A stretch of 64,000 nt of DNA from Pisaster brevispinus. Taxonomy: Eukaryota > Echinodermata > Asteroidea > Forcipulatida > Asteriidae. Below the pieces are notes generated by a model. It had not been told where the DNA came from. It made no database searches and saw only the letters and a list, made by a program, of their open reading frames with translations. Position 1 is the first letter of the stretch. The number at the start of each line of letters is the position of its first letter. The stretch spans positions 8,184,001 to 8,248,000 of the forward strand of contig JAMKCF010000009.1 in assembly GCA_023634235.1 (NCBI GenBank). Direction: 5' to 3'. The position numbers and the translations under genes are program-made. Below, in pieces: positions 1-13,492 of this stretch.

Positions 1-639
1 GGACAAATCTGCGGTGGCCCTATAATAGCCAAATATCTTTCTCATAACATACTTAGACTGTGTGCCAAATGCCATGCTTGTACCATCAAAGGCAAATCCC
101 CATCACCTGTCTGTCGTACTATAAAATAGAGATTTTGTTGATGTAATTATTATTATGCAATATTGAAAAACGCCAGAACCCAGCCGACGCCAAGCGAATT
201 TTACCGCCATAAAGGGCTTCAATGCACACGGAGCAAAAACAGTGATATAAGGTTTGATTATTTGGATACATTTTACTTTAAAAAAGTTGTTGGTATATAT
301 TTACAGCCCGTCCATGGTGCGTTGTTTTGTACATTCAACTTGTGTTACTATTATTGCATCGTATTAGTATGGTCCAAATGTCATTGCCCTCGCCCCAATA
401 GCGGTCGTCGCACTTGGTATCCTCACGGTGTCCGTATGGTCATCCAAAAGACAGTCAAGACAACAGCAGTGGTGCCTCCGGGGCCGTTATCAAGGCAACT
501 ACTAATGCCTTGCACCCGAGTAGCGTTGACTGATCGGCATACTGAGCCTCGGGTTACCGTCATTGCTACAGCTTCCCTCGCTCGGGCAGCTACAGGATGG
601 ACCATTGCGGACTTTCACCTCAGTGTTATTTTCACGTCA
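1..639. other. Sequence downstream of the isthmin stop
   Basis: Probable 3' UTR and flank of isthmin. A 167-codon plus-strand open frame at 163-666 has no recognisable domain and runs over the antisense of the isthmin end, so I treat it as chance. I saw no AATAAA signal on the minus strand here. Confidence 0.4.
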
Positions 640-1151
640 TCAGTAATTCTTCGCCTCTTGAAATAGCTGGTAGAAATCTGCTTGGAGTGGGTTCTCCTTA
701 CATTCCCACATGTTATTTGGGTGCCTGACTTTGTTATATTTGGTCCAGTCCCCTTTGCAGATGATCCACGGCATGACGTCGATTTTGTAGTGGAGCTCGG
801 GTGAAATCTCGGCGCTGATGAGTTGTGGGGTACCTGCGCCAGGCCCGCGTGTGATCAACCTATGGTTGTCACCATAGCAACACTGCTGTGAGGCAAGGCT
901 GGTACTTGGTGGGGAGAGCGTCGAGATGATGCAGTACGTAGCCGTGGGTTTGTAGACGGCCAGTTTGGCCTCGTCGCCGCTAGCGTCCTTCCAGTGGAAC
1001 ATTCGATGCTTTTGCCGATCCCAGATGGCGTTATTCTGACGGATGTTTGTCGGGTACATGCACGGACAGTTAGGCAGGTCTTGAAGCCGAGCTAAGTACG
1101 AGAGGAGGGTCTCACTCCGACATCCCATCCATTCCTCGCAGCTGTCAACAT
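640..1151 (-). CDS. ISM1: Isthmin AMOP domain, terminal exon
   Basis: Acceptor AATCAAG before 1151; stop TGA at 640-642. It encodes the whole AMOP domain: DSCEEWMGC at the start, LPNCPCMYP, HWKDASG, the CCYGDN and LITRGPGAGTP blocks, and MPWIICKGDW. All of these are diagnostic of isthmin AMOP domains, which mediate receptor binding at the cell surface in characterised members. Confidence 0.96.
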
Positions 1152-2317
1152 CTTGATTAAATAGAAAATTGTCCAATTACAAACCTAGTGATTATCAGCT
1201 ATCAATTTATTGAGACATCAGTTTTCATCTGGAGGCTTACTTGGTTTCTTGGCATAAAGTTGGTAAATGTATCGCTATCTCCCGAGAGAAATGTCCGTCT
1301 GAAATGCTGAATAACCCTTCCGAAAAGATTTAGTTTTGAATCCTGTGTAGTGTTTAAACTGAGGCATATGAGCAGTGTGTGCTGTTTTTAGGTTACGTGT
1401 CTTGTCAACTGAACGGGTTATAAACCATCTTGTCAAACTTTGGGCAAAGAAATAAAACGTTTCGCAAGGTGACTGAATTTCTATTACAAGCTTTTAAACT
1501 ATAAGTTTCTAACACAATTAACACTTTTAATACACGTATACAGCCATGTACACGTATTTATCATTTGGAGCATCAATTCTTAACACCGGGTCGTCAATGA
1601 TCTTAGACTCTTGCACTTTTGAAAACTCACCGAAATTTTCTGGCGTTAAAACCATGTCGAGATACTCCTCGTTGAGGGCAGGAGGCTGTGGCGTCTCTTC
1701 GGTTACCGTCTCGGTACGTACCTCACTTTTTCCAGGACCTGTTCCGAAAAAGTGTTGTAATTATATTTGCTTACTTGAAGAATTACATATAATTCAATAT
1801 ACTATCTTTTTCTTCAAAGAAAAAACTTTTTTTCGTATTAACTGATTTTGTTTTAAAATGGCTGCCCAATATTCTCTCGTACAAACCACTTTGTATTATG
1901 GCTGAAATCATTCGATGTCTATGAAAAAAAAGGTAATTTTTTAGAAAAGTGATTTAATTCGCTTTTAGGTATCCCAGGTAGTCTCTATGTAAATGATTGT
2001 CTTTTTTTATTTGTCGTGTACATTATTAAAAGCACAGGAAACTAAGTAGATCGAGTAAAACAAAGAAAAAATGGTTTATAAAAGGAACAAAATGATACTT
2101 AAAAAAAAAATTAAATGGAGGCCTTTACCCTTGGGATCAGCAGACCGTTCACTACGGACCGACTGCGTAAGTTTTGCACGCATTCGAACGTAGCGATGGA
2201 CCCATTAAACACAAGAGTCTGTTTCCTTCACGCGTTAAAGCAATGTACGTGACACCAAAGTGGTCCCAAAATGTTTGAATACGCGCGAGACTTGCTCAGT
2301 TTATGTACTCGCTCATT

Positions 2318-2350
<33 letters not shown>

Positions 2351-5300
2351 CAGTTCCTCAGGGGTCACTCATTTGCCTTTTAAAGTCGATACGATGGGCG
2401 ACTTTTGAGATGTTAGCGGGTGTCCCACTCGCCAGTCATTGTTCTCGGCATTGCTATACATATACATGTACATGTATCTATTCAAATAATGAAAACAAGA
2501 CAGAATGTGAATAACTTACGTGGGCAGGACTGTTGATTGCAATCCCTTGACTCTGTAGCGGTGCAGGAGAAACCACAAGAGCGGGACCTCTCCGATCTAC
2601 CGCCCCCACATGACGCAGAGCAGGTAGACCAGCCGCTCCACGTGCCTTTCTTTTCCTCGTTTTCTGTCGATAAGAATATGTATACATGTATATATATTTC
2701 TTCTACATAGGCCCAATGAAGGAACACTCAACGAGAGTGGATTGTTGTTTCATTTGGTTACAGTATAATGTGAGAGTGTGTTTATATGACCATTAGACAA
2801 TTTGTATTAAAAGACGCAAAAGCAGATGGAATGAATCCAACAATTACGGAACCTAGTAGTTTTCTACTAATGTCCTCCATTAGTACCACGCTTGTTTGTG
2901 TCTACAACAGTATCCCTCAAAGTGGTTTGGATCACCCCCCCCCCTTCTTTGTAATCGGTGCATGGTCATTTTTAGGTCGGGTCAAGAGCAAGGAGATCAG
3001 GAAAAATGAATGTAGTCAAAAACGAAACCCTGAACAAGTAGAGAATGTAGAGAATATATCATCCATGGTTATGTCGTCGTGAAAACGTCCTATCTCCTAA
3101 AATAGCACTTTACGTTTTCGCGCGAGTTTGAAATTGTTAAAACGTCATATTATCTCATGTTAAAATAGCCCGGATGTACTCACAAGACACGTACGCGCCT
3201 AGAAACGACGTCTTTGCACGGAGCATTTTCGTGCGATATATGACGTTGTTGCAAAATGGCATGATGATATTTTTCCTTCTTTAGTCTGATTTTCGATTTG
3301 TTTTCCCTTTGAAAAATCTGAAAATTGTGATTAAGTAGCCTGAAAAGGCTATTAAAGCCTACACCATGCGTATATGTAGGTCAGCACTTGTACCCCCTAC
3401 TCGATAAAAATGATTGAGATACTACGGTTTTGCACTGACGCGACGGCATAGAATAGTTTGTATTCATACTAGTACGATGTGAAATATTGCCTTTCTGATC
3501 AGATGAAATCAGTGCTGCAATCTTTTTTTAGTGCTTATTGTGTACACACATCTCACTATTCATAGAAAATTAATGTGCCATGTTTTTACTAAGGTGTGCA
3601 CGACTCTCAAATCCAACAGCGCCGGCCTTGGCTTTAGCACCTCGAGCAGCCGACAGCTGAGTTTTGTCAAATTGTGGAATTATTGGTGATCAGTCAGCGC
3701 ATTCCATAACGCCCGCTTATCGTGTGAAGACTTGACAGCAGCCTTGGTACAAGCCCTGGCTGATCGGGTGGGAGGCCCATTACCCTGTGTTGGTCTTCTC
3801 AGTAGGGAGACGTTAGGATCATGTTAGGATGTACTCTTGCTCAGCAATGCTCACCGGAAACTTGAGGGGTTGTGGTAACAAACTGGCATTTCTTTAGACT
3901 GTTGCTCAGATATGAAACGAGCCATGTTGTTGGTTGTTTACATGTGGAGATTTTAACCACGAAAGGCGAATACAATACTGGCAATTGAGAAATGCCGACA
4001 ACATGTACCCGACTGTTCAAGACGAAACCGCAGAGTCATCGGAAACCCTCTGGTGATTGTCAGAAGGAGGAGTTGACATTTTGCACATTTTAAATAAGTG
4101 GTTTATAGTTTAAAACCTTTAGACAATGTATTCTACTGTAAAAAAAGGTCTACTTCCACTTTGGTTTTAGGGAGAATTAAAGTTGTGCCTGTAAGAAAAC
4201 CTGAACCTGAAGACATGGGTACTTCGCTCACTGCTATTATTGCACCGACTGGATTGCGTGTTGCGTGCGTTCGTTGACGTCAGTGGACGCCATTTTTAAG
4301 TTCGCATGATAGCACTATACAACACATGCCGTTCACGTTTTAACGCAAATTTTCAAAAAAAGTAGCCAATACAAAGATTAAAGTAACGTTGTGGGGATAA
4401 ACAAGCTTTAGGAATAAAGAAAACTTGTTGATGAATTAAAATCCCTTCCTTAATTCACGTAATTAACGTTCTTTGCGAGTTTCACCATGCGCGATTGTGT
4501 GTGTGACTTCACGGTCCTGGGCACACGCATAGACCCGACCAGCTGTCCAGTCAGTAGAGATCGGTGATTTCGCAACTTCTCTACTATGTCATTCTTCACT
4601 GTACATGTACTTCACAGTTTCTTTACTTTTTGTGCAATTTTTGCAGCTTATTATTTTTACGTACGGTTGATAAAAGACTAACCTGCTTCAAATCCGTCTC
4701 CTGTCGGGACAGGTATACCGACCAGAAATGGCGCGAATTCAAAGGAACTCCACTCTGCTTCATCCCTGATTGAATCTTCCACATCTGTCTTAATCGTGGG
4801 TCGAGCTAGACGATCGTTTTTGCCTTTACCTTTCCCCCGTCCACCATTGTTAACTTCAAGCGTATCTGTATTACCTCGCTCTGGTGACAAGGGAGCATCG
4901 TCTCTTAAATCCATAGAAATCACCACGCCATCTTGTTTGACGTCATCACCGCTCACCACCTCAATGGTGATTTCTATATCCGGGTTCGGCGTGCCGAGGT
5001 TGACCAATCCCATGGGTGCGTTGGCACCCGTGACAATGTCTGCCAAGCGGTCCAGCGTCTGCGAGTTGCTCTGCGGTGCCGAGAATGTGTCCTTTTTGCT
5101 CCTCTCAACGGATGGACCAGTGTCAGCCTCATCATCAGTCTCGCCATCTTCATCATCAAAGTAGTCGTACGTGTAGTAATCATCCACGTCAATAGGGGAG
5201 TCCAAGTCGGTCGGGATGACCTCCTCATCCCAAAGCTCCTCCCATGTCTTTAAGCTACCTCCAACATCTTGTTCTGACGAAGATATATTTTCTTTCTTAT

Positions 5301-8300
5301 ATAACTCATTCATCTTCTTGTCCTGCTTCTCAAGTAAGATATCGCCTTTGTCATTTCCTTGCCCCTCTTTCTCTGAGTATGTTTGTAGTCCGTGGTGTCG
5401 TCTCTCTTCTTTAATTGGTTTGTCACTAACCGTTCTCTTCTCGGAGTCTTTCAAGATTACCCCAGCATCCTTGAGTTGCCCTGATAATTTCGCAGAACCC
5501 GTAGCTGGTGATTCCATGGTTGTAATTTCTTTACCCGAAGAAACATTGAGTGCCTGTGGATAATGAAAAGAACGGGGACGATCTTCAAAGATTTGGCATT
5601 AATAACAACGATCTATAAAACAAAGCATAACATCCTTATACATGTACTCGTAACATACTATAGAAAAGGACAAATGTGCTCTTTTATCAATGAAATTTTC
5701 ATATAATCTTCATTGACGAATTAAAATTAACACAGTTTAGACGAGCGTATAGTCTTTCGTTAAAAACGAGAGTTTTAGTTGAAGATTTCTAACGTGTGTC
5801 ACGGTCTACTGACACAAACTTTCTTTCACACACACACAAGAAGTGTGAAAACACCTGCATTCAGGGACCTCCTATTGTCCCTCTTTTATTTGTACATGTA
5901 CACTTCCACTTGCCAACTGGGGACCTTTACCCAACCGGGGAAATTGTCCTATTTTCTTTTAGGTCCCAGTTTGAATGTGTACACATACCCACCCCACACA
6001 GAAAAAGTATTACCCCGTCCTCTTCATCGATGTTTTTTGTATACAATTTTTCAAAAAATGCAATAAATACTTGGGGAAGTTAAACGAAATTTATCTTCGT
6101 TTTAAAAAAGACATTTCGTTTGAAAGATTGAGACAATGCCAAACATTGGACACAACCGAATTAGCCACCATGAAGCGGTTTCTGGTTATCAGCGTATTAC
6201 GCCGTTAATACCATAACCTATATAGGGGGAATCCGGAATGATAGGCGTCCTATGTAAATACACAATAATATCAACAGAATGATATCTACGTCGGCATCAA
6301 TCAAGGGGGTGATAACAAATTGTTTGTTTGACCGTTTACAACAGAGTAAACAACCATGGCTGCATTGCTCAAACCAAAATGTTCTTGGAGTATTTCTGTA
6401 ACAATCTATTACCTGTCAGTGGTAATTTCTTTCGGCTGTGTTTAGGCCATGGTTAAACTTTGTGCCTCTTTAGCCAGCACATTCAGTCCTGCACCTGTTT
6501 TAGGGAAATATTAAGGGCCTCTGAAGGCTAAAAGTAGACCAACTTTTGCTGAGAGTTCGCAAACATCCTTTGCCTGTTGTTGGTATATTCTCCCTCCGCA
6601 GTTTCAAAGGAATTGAACAATGGCAAGCATGTTGACGGTGAGATCAAAGGGAATGTCCTTTTTAATGCCCATATCGATTTAAAATCCGTATCTAACGGGT
6701 AATGCCGTTCTGGCGATCACAAACATGAGAACGCGAAAAGAAAAAAGAAAAAATCTCTGGAGAAATTAGAGTGGCGAAGGTCGGGCAACAAGCCGACACG
6801 CGACCGCGGTAGAACCGTTTTGTGACGCCGACCAGATGCGTGAGAAGGTCGGTCGGTCGGCAGGTCGGTCTCCGAGTGATCATGGAAATCCTCCGGGGAT
6901 AAACATGAAGAAAGAAATTCAAACCACATTATTAAGATATAGTTATTTGAAGGAAACCATCTGGGTATAATGAGGATAAGTCATTGGAAGATCTGTTCAG
7001 CTTACAGTAAAGTACATCAATCCCAGTTGTAATATAACTTTAATCTAATTTTAATTTAGAGTCTGTTTATAACAAATTTTGAGACAAAATGAAAGTGTCG
7101 ACAATCATTGATATGCCTTACTTAATGTGTAGCATTATACGTACTTTGGTTCGAAAACGGACATGAGCATGGGAAATCGTAACAACAAAAAGCGATGAGT
7201 GCCAAAATGTTACGACCAGATAAGAAAAGCCTAACAAGTTAGTTAAAACGGAGAAGGACATCTACTAAAAAGGTACCTATTGAAGGAACAAAATCATTGG
7301 CATTCCAACTCAATCTGTGCAAAATGCCATTAAAATCTCATTAATTAGAATGTAAGATATCTTTACTTAGTCTGCCGTCTACTTGCCTGCCTGACATTCT
7401 CGCATAGACACGGCCGACCCATTCGATTTTTTTTTTCTTTTTTAATGGCTGGAAATTTAAATAAACAAAACATAAATAAAACAAACTCGTTGTTGGGATG
7501 ACTGGCTTACCAGGTGGGAAACCAACTTGCCAGAACTGCAGGGCCACGTTAAACAAAAAACTTGTTGCCGTCCATAGTTCTGATTGCAAGTACAACGCAA
7601 CCCCGCCCCTTCGCGAAAGACTATGAGTTTAAATTGCATTTTTTTTTTACCGGAATACCTTGTCTTTTATGTTGTGCATGATGCACCACACCAGTGCATA
7701 TTATGAGCTGTTAGAATGTTCAATGGTACAGAGAGACACAGAGAGTTACAACGTTGGGACGAGAGTTTGGGAATGGCGCAAAACGTTTGCTTTATTTGGT
7801 TTTAACAATTTGTTTTGTAATTGTACATGCAATGGAAAATGTGAACTCAGAGTAGGCAATTATCACTCATTTAGATGGAAACTGGGGGTAGGGTGGTCCT
7901 GGAAAATAGTATTATTTGGTTGGCCCTAGAAAATTTTGCCGAATTTTGCAACACCTTTTTGTACTTATATCCCCAAAAAGAAGGAAAATAAAATTTTAAA
8001 ATAATACAAAAATAAATAAGGGAATAAATAAATAAAATAAATAAACTAATGGATAAAGAAACAAATAAGTAAATGGATAAACATATTTTTTTCAATAAAT
8101 AGACAAAACAAATATATATATATATTAAAATAAATAAATAAATAAATAACGAAAATAACGAAAATCTCCCTCAACCAGTTTGTTTATATTTCGATCGGAC
8201 GCTCACCATTACTTTCTTTGACAGTGGCCAAACGATCATGACCTAGCTGAGTTTAATGATGAAGAGACCTACATTTACAGCTGACTTGAAGTCATCCGTA

Positions 8301-10191
8301 AATTACATTTTCCCGAACCCTCAATTGTCGAAATTTGTGTATGAAAATACCCCCAAGGCTGCGCTGGCTTTGTTGTCGTTCCCTTCCACAACGAGTCTAT
8401 ACAATGCGGAAGTTGTATTGTTTATTCTCGTTTCGACGTGAAGTACCAGTGTAAATAAAACGTCGTTATGGGGTAAACAAACAAAAAATGTGCGATTTTG
8501 CAAATATTTTTCCCCCTGTCATTCAAACGAGAGGAAATGCTTAAAGCCAGTGTGTAGACATTTGAGAATGTTCTGGGGGGCTTGAATTCAGTTACAAGTT
8601 CAATCGTCAAAATCCAGAGCATGTACCAACGAAGCGCCCAAAGCATATGTAATAGAATAGTTCGCTCATCTTGCCGGTGATTGACATTTCCCGATGTTTA
8701 AAATGAAAGAAAGTATAGGAAGATGACATTAACCATTATTGCAACAATTTCCAAGCAGGTGATTCATGACGTTGTACAAGAAACTTTTCTACTTCATAAA
8801 ACTTTCAAATTGAATAATCCGTGTCACAAAAATACAATGAAGGTAAAGAACGAACCGCGGGCAAAATTAATGAAACGCTTTTTAGCGTAAAAACGGAAAG
8901 AATGCACAAACCGTTTACAACGGAAGCTGAATGGAAATTGTGAGGTGAGTGCGTAAATCGGCACAAGGGACCAGAGAGTCTCTGCAGATCCTGGCTCGTT
9001 TGTCTTATGGAAGTTGCCAATCACAAGGCCGTAAAAGCAAGCCACTGAAAGTTATGTCTTAAAAAGCGTTTTCCTAAAAAAGTGGGAAAGGGTATAGAAG
9101 AGGAAATCAAAAAGTAGAAAGATGACCATTGATATTGCGTTTGGATTGGGACAGGAGGCAGAGAAGCGGGATACAGGTAGTGGATTCCAAAGTACGGCAG
9201 TACGCGGATAGAACCTTAAATTACCTCCATGGTACCACCAAGTATTAGCTTTGGGGACAGCTACAAAGGACGTCATCGAGCAGAGAAACGTGTGGTGCGG
9301 CCACACCGGTATTCTGTGAAAAAAATAATAATCTTGAAGGTGTCTTGTCCCCTCTCGTTTCCAAAACATTTTGGAGAGAATAGGGAAGCAAGGTAGTTAA
9401 TTGTCAACACGCGAATTTTAATTGCCACAATGTTGTGGATAAGCAAACTTTTGGCGTTGCATTTTTAGGGGGTAAATTTAAAGTTGTGAATTACAAAATA
9501 AGTGAAATAAGAGCTTAACGCTAAAACTTTGTTTATTGAGGTGCCCCAATGTTTTTCTAAGTACAATAAATAACCTTTAAGTAAACAATAGAAGCGCTCA
9601 GAAGTATCATCTTTCGCCTTCCCCCTCCCCCCATGTTCATAATCTTACCATGGAGGTGACCTAACACAGCAGCAATAATTTGAGCTTCCGATTTCATTTG
9701 ACCGAAGGATTGGAAAAATTGCAGGAAGTTTCATACATCACTGTATATCTGGATCCTCTTTGAGCAAAACGAAACTGTGCACGGCATGTTTCAAACGCAC
9801 AATTGAAGTGTATCTTTTTTGGTTTGCTTATGCATAGGTGTTTAATGGGGAACTTTCTCACTATTCAGCGATTGTTATTAATTGGTCAATAAAAACATCT
9901 CTACAAAGTTTCCATCTTGCTCTTCGTCTGGTACTCAAATTTCACCCTTCCGTGTGTCTCAGTCTGGTTAACAAGTCAGGAGAGAAAATTAAACCTGGCT
10001 TGATTACAATGTGACAAAATATACTTGGGCATATTTACCTTTATATGTGAGGTGAACATCGAAAGAGAAATTATACAAACGATGACCCGTAGTTCCCAAC
10101 TCGCCGCATAACGTGAAATGTCTCTATTTGGAGATAAAATAGTATAAAATCCTGCTGGCTTATCGCCGTACAAAGTCGTCAGTCGTGCCAT
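640..10191 (-). CDS. ISM1: Isthmin (secreted TSP1-AMOP protein), five-exon model
   Basis: Isthmins are secreted proteins that act outside the cell on angiogenesis, adhesion and metabolism; this is family knowledge. The model joins, on the minus strand, 10191-10039, 5553-4683, 2663-2520, 1738-1631 and 1151-640. Every junction is GT-AG with matching phase (0, 1, 1, 1) and the sum is 1788 nt, about 595 residues. Order of parts: a hydrophobic stretch near residues 35-47, a long polar linker with a Tyr/acidic patch (about 168-196), the isthmin-type motif NPDIEITIEVV (about 241-251), one TSP1 repeat (about 349-389), and an AMOP domain (about 428-590) ending in FQEAKNY like vertebrate isthmins. Exons 2-5 are secure. 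Exon 1 is supported only by phase, start context and hydrophobicity. ISM1 versus ISM2 cannot be decided, and an invertebrate may have a single gene. The linker is longer than in human ISM1. Confidence 0.92.
1631..1738 (-). CDS. ISM1: Isthmin TSP1-AMOP spacer exon
   Basis: A 108-nt exon between acceptor GGAACAG and donor TTCG|GTGAGT, phase 1 in and out. It encodes a Glu/Thr/Pro-rich spacer containing EEYLDMVLTPENF. It corresponds in position to the spacer between the TSP1 and AMOP domains of vertebrate isthmins, which is poorly conserved. Confidence 0.85.
2322..2350 (+). repeat. Poly(A) run of about 29 nt
   Basis: An uninterrupted A-tract in the isthmin intron between the spacer and TSP1 exons. 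It may be the tail of a retroposed sequence, but no target-site duplication was obvious. Confidence 0.8.
2520..2663 (-). CDS. ISM1: Isthmin TSP1 repeat exon
   Basis: A 144-nt exon, acceptor TCGACAG, donor CCAC|GTAAGT, phase 1 at both ends. It encodes a complete thrombospondin type 1 repeat: W-S-G-W (a WxxW C-mannosylation motif), CSASCGG (CxxSCG, the O-fucosylation type) and six cysteines. The run CGFSCTATESRDC closely matches the isthmin version of the repeat. Confidence 0.96.
2664..4682 (-). other. ISM1: Isthmin intron 2
   Basis: About 2 kb of non-coding sequence between the linker and TSP1 exons. A short segment at about 3350-3410 (CCTACACCATGCGTATATGTAGGTCAGC) recurs at about 41665-41715, so it belongs to a dispersed repeat. 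Around 4270-4300 there is a TGACGTCA-like site beside GCCATTTTT, of unknown meaning. Confidence 0.6.
4683..5553 (-). CDS. ISM1: Isthmin linker exon (acidic region)
   Basis: Acceptor ATCCACAG before 5553, donor CAG|GTTAGT after 4683; 871 nt, phase 0 in and 1 out. It encodes a polar, Lys/Glu/Asp-rich stretch, the patch DDYYTYDYFDDEDGE, and the motif NPDIEITIEVV, which corresponds to a conserved element upstream of TSP1 in vertebrate isthmins. Most of the exon is low complexity and probably disordered. Confidence 0.9.
5554..10038 (-). other. ISM1: Isthmin intron 1
   Basis: About 4.5 kb between the candidate first exon and the linker exon. It contains an AT-rich simple repeat region (AAAT/AATA units) around 7985-8155. 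No open frame here showed a recognisable domain. Confidence 0.5.
10039..10191 (-). CDS. ISM1: Isthmin candidate first coding exon
   Basis: ATG at 10191 has A at -3 and G at +4. The frame stays open for exactly 51 codons to a donor AAG|GTAAAT, leaving phase 0, which the next exon needs. Residues 35-47 contain the hydrophobic run VIVCIISLSM, compatible with a signal peptide or signal anchor with an unusually long 30-residue N-region. A different upstream exon is possible. Confidence 0.5.
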
Positions 10192-13100
10192 GATTGCGAC
10201 ATGTGAGCCAATGCCGTTTTAGAGACGAACGTCACATCAAACACCACTCTCCTGTGGTTGTCTAAACGGGTGGAGTCGAGTGATCACTCGGCGTCGGTAA
10301 ATCCACGCTCCTCGCTTGATGCTCTGCAACGCGAATTCGATGTATACTTGGGGAAAGTGGCTTACTTCTTGTTTGTCTAACTTGTCGCTTGTATGTTCAC
10401 AATAACTTGTGATGTTGATGCTCCTCGGGACAGATTTGATAAAATGAACTTGGGAGAGCAAGAAGTGTATCGCTGCCGTTGGCGTTTGCTCAGACACTTG
10501 CTCTGATGGTGCTGACCACTTGTGCCGTCATACAGCCTGTGCGTTGTGGTGTTTTACCAAGCGAGACCGTTGCGTCTAACCTCGTGGGACACGTACGGGA
10601 AGATTTCCTCATATTATGTGTAATCGGTCGGCTCTCGACACGCTGCGACCCCGAATTGATAGCTTCCATTTACTTATCTATAGTTGTAAATATTTACACG
10701 TATTCTCATTTTTATCTCAGAGTTGTTTCTGCTGAAGTGATCCCTCGGTGATTATCTTTGAGAATTGTCGTTAAAGTTGAGTGTGCCGGGTATATGTCCT
10801 CGATCATAAAAAAATCTTTTTATCGGTTGCAATTTACGGTCGTCAGTCATCAGTAATTTCAATTTACGGCGATTACAAAAGGAGCTGTTCAACAATAATG
10901 GCTGGCAGTCAAGTGTATACTAACGCACATCCGGGGGGCTGTGGTGGTTGGAGTGACGCCATAAGTTACGAGGCACCCACTGGTTCTGACTAATGGGATG
11001 CTTTTTTTTTTTAATATGGCCGTTGCTGCCCCCCCACCCCCTCTAGGTTTTGATTTCGCAGAAATCTTCGAGCCCATTTTTATTTGAACTATTCCGTCTG
11101 TTGCTTGGTTCGGCAACACAGATTTGGGGGATCTTACACCCGGATTTTCCTTTAAACTCTTTGCTTTTTTCGAAAATAGAAAAAACAACAACATTAACTT
11201 AGGTTTAGCTTGTTGACGTATGATTGTAACTTTTTACTTGATGCATTGATGGTTTAAGAGTTGACCTAAAATTGATTCGGACTGCCATTATTACTTTTCC
11301 TGCTTTCTGCTAAAGCTTCATACTTGGGCCAGAGGGGAATTCTTGTCGTAACATTTATTAAAGTATGTTGGAACATTTACCATTGTTATGAACACAGCGT
11401 AAAACATGCGAAATTGTGCGGGGTTGTGTTTGCGTTTTGAACTGTTCCCTCCCTCGCGGGCTCGGGTTTTGAACCCAGCGGTGTCGGAATGTCCGACTAA
11501 ATTCAGGTCTTCCCATCTGACATAACACGCTCACGTTTTTTTGTGGTTTGACACGTTAGCCGGAAAATATCATCAGACCGCGAATCAAGTCAAGCACAGA
11601 CTGAAATGCCAACGTTTGATCCCGGGCAGCACTTGGCGCATTATTGCTTCCAATTGACACCTACGACAATCCAAGCCCAGGTCATGACCTATATTACAGA
11701 GTTCACTGTTTCTTTGAAACTCACAATTTATGTTGAAAGTTAGTCCTAAGAAAATAAAACTGGAAACACCTTTAAGTCTCTTGAGCCCGTCACGGATTTG
11801 TAAGGGGGGAAAAAAATCCCCTTGACTGGGCGATTGAACCCCAAGAGGTTTAATGACTAGCAATCAATTTGTGCCACATGATGGAGGGATTGTACTCGCT
11901 TTTGAACCTGTCAGAAAAGGCTGGGATAACTTTTGAGTTGATGTGGATTTTGCCACGAGGCCGCACCAATAAAAAGGTAGCTAATTGCTTCAAAAAAGAT
12001 AAGCTCAACTAAAGGGAGGTTCGTTGAACCAAGAAGTCTTTAAAAAGGGGCCGTGGTGGAACCGTGGGGGTGGCAACTTTACTTTGTGGATTACAGGCTT
12101 AAGTCAACAGTGGGTCTTTTCACGGAGAGGAAGCGGTGTTCCGTGCGTCTGGTCCTGGAGTCCCGTGGATCGGGTGTTCAGAAGGCGACCTTCAAAGTCC
12201 CACTTAAATGCGTGGTATATAGGGGTACTTGGGGACTTGAAGCCCGTTCCTTTTTTTCCGATGTTGTGGCTTTGGAGAAGCCGGCGATTGTCTTGAAGGG
12301 GAGTTGAGGTGCTTTGATCTCCATGGTGGCATTGCCTCTTGAAGATACTTGAGCTCTCTTTGGTCAGAGGATGTTTTCGGAGCTCTCTTAGAGATTCTCC
12401 AAAACAGGGGTCTAATTGCTGCTATATGTTTGCTTTGGTCAAGATTCTGATCCGGATCATGCCGCCTTGTGCATTGAGAAAACAAACACCAACTTTTGTG
12501 ACTTGTTACATCTTTTACACCATCGTAAAGAATCTTTTCCTATGTCTAAGCTCTTCCTCAAGATTACACACGGTGAACCTCTCCTTAAACCTTTCTTTGC
12601 TCATTTGAAACATCAAAAGTGAAAAACAATGTTAGACAGAGAAGCATGTTATTGTTAAACCAACCAATTCTAAACATTTAACTAGATGAGAAATATTTTT
12701 TTTTGCTTAAGAGTCAGACCGTCTTTGATCGCAATGTCAGAAGCCATGAATGCAGAATCCATTATACTAAAGGTACAATCGTGTATAAATTAATCAGTGA
12801 ACCAAGCTAAACCATGGGGGTGCGCCACATCAAACAAGCTACCCATAGCAATCAAGGCTAAATGCTAAATATCCAAACATAACTCACAACTTATTTAAAA
12901 GTCTCCCAGCCTCCTGAAACCAAACATATTTTCTGACATTTTCTTCTCTTTTCTTTTCAATTTTTGATAGGTTAGCTGTTTGGCTTTTGAGCCGAGCTCA
13001 TCCATTGAATAAAAACGCCCATAAACGATTTAACTGGCCAGACTCCATCTTTAAAAAAAAATGTCCCTACACCTTTTTAAAGCAAAATATGGCAAATTTT

Positions 13101-13364
13101 AGAGGGCTAGTGTACCCCACTTGCTTCAGGTTGAAAGTCAACAAACCCAGGGGCACCTTTACCACCAATCTATAAAAGCCATGACCATTCTTTGATTTAC
13201 AGAACAAGTTGTGGGTTTGCATTTTGTTGATGAGGCTCCGTGATAGAGTTTATCTCTCTTAAGTGAAGTGCACCCATGGCTGTCTCTTCGAACGATATCC
13301 CACAGGATACATTCTGAGCGAACACGTCCATTTCTTCCTGTGCCCCCCACCCCCGGAAAAATTA

Positions 13365-13365
<1 letters not shown>

Positions 13366-13433
<68 letters not shown>

Positions 13434-13441
13434 CTACAACT

Positions 13442-13492
<51 letters not shown>

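Noticed and set aside
163..666. 167-codon plus-strand open frame
   Set aside because: No domain, no splice context, and it lies downstream of and antisense to the isthmin terminal exon.
9052..9369. 105-codon minus-strand open frame in isthmin intron 1
   Set aside because: No domain, and not phase-compatible with neighbouring isthmin exons.
10479..10751. Plus-strand open frame with a signal-peptide-like start (VLTTCAVIQPVRC)
   Set aside because: The frame opens at TTG. The first ATG (10506) has no convincing context, no downstream exon in phase was found, and nothing is recognisable after the hydrophobic part.
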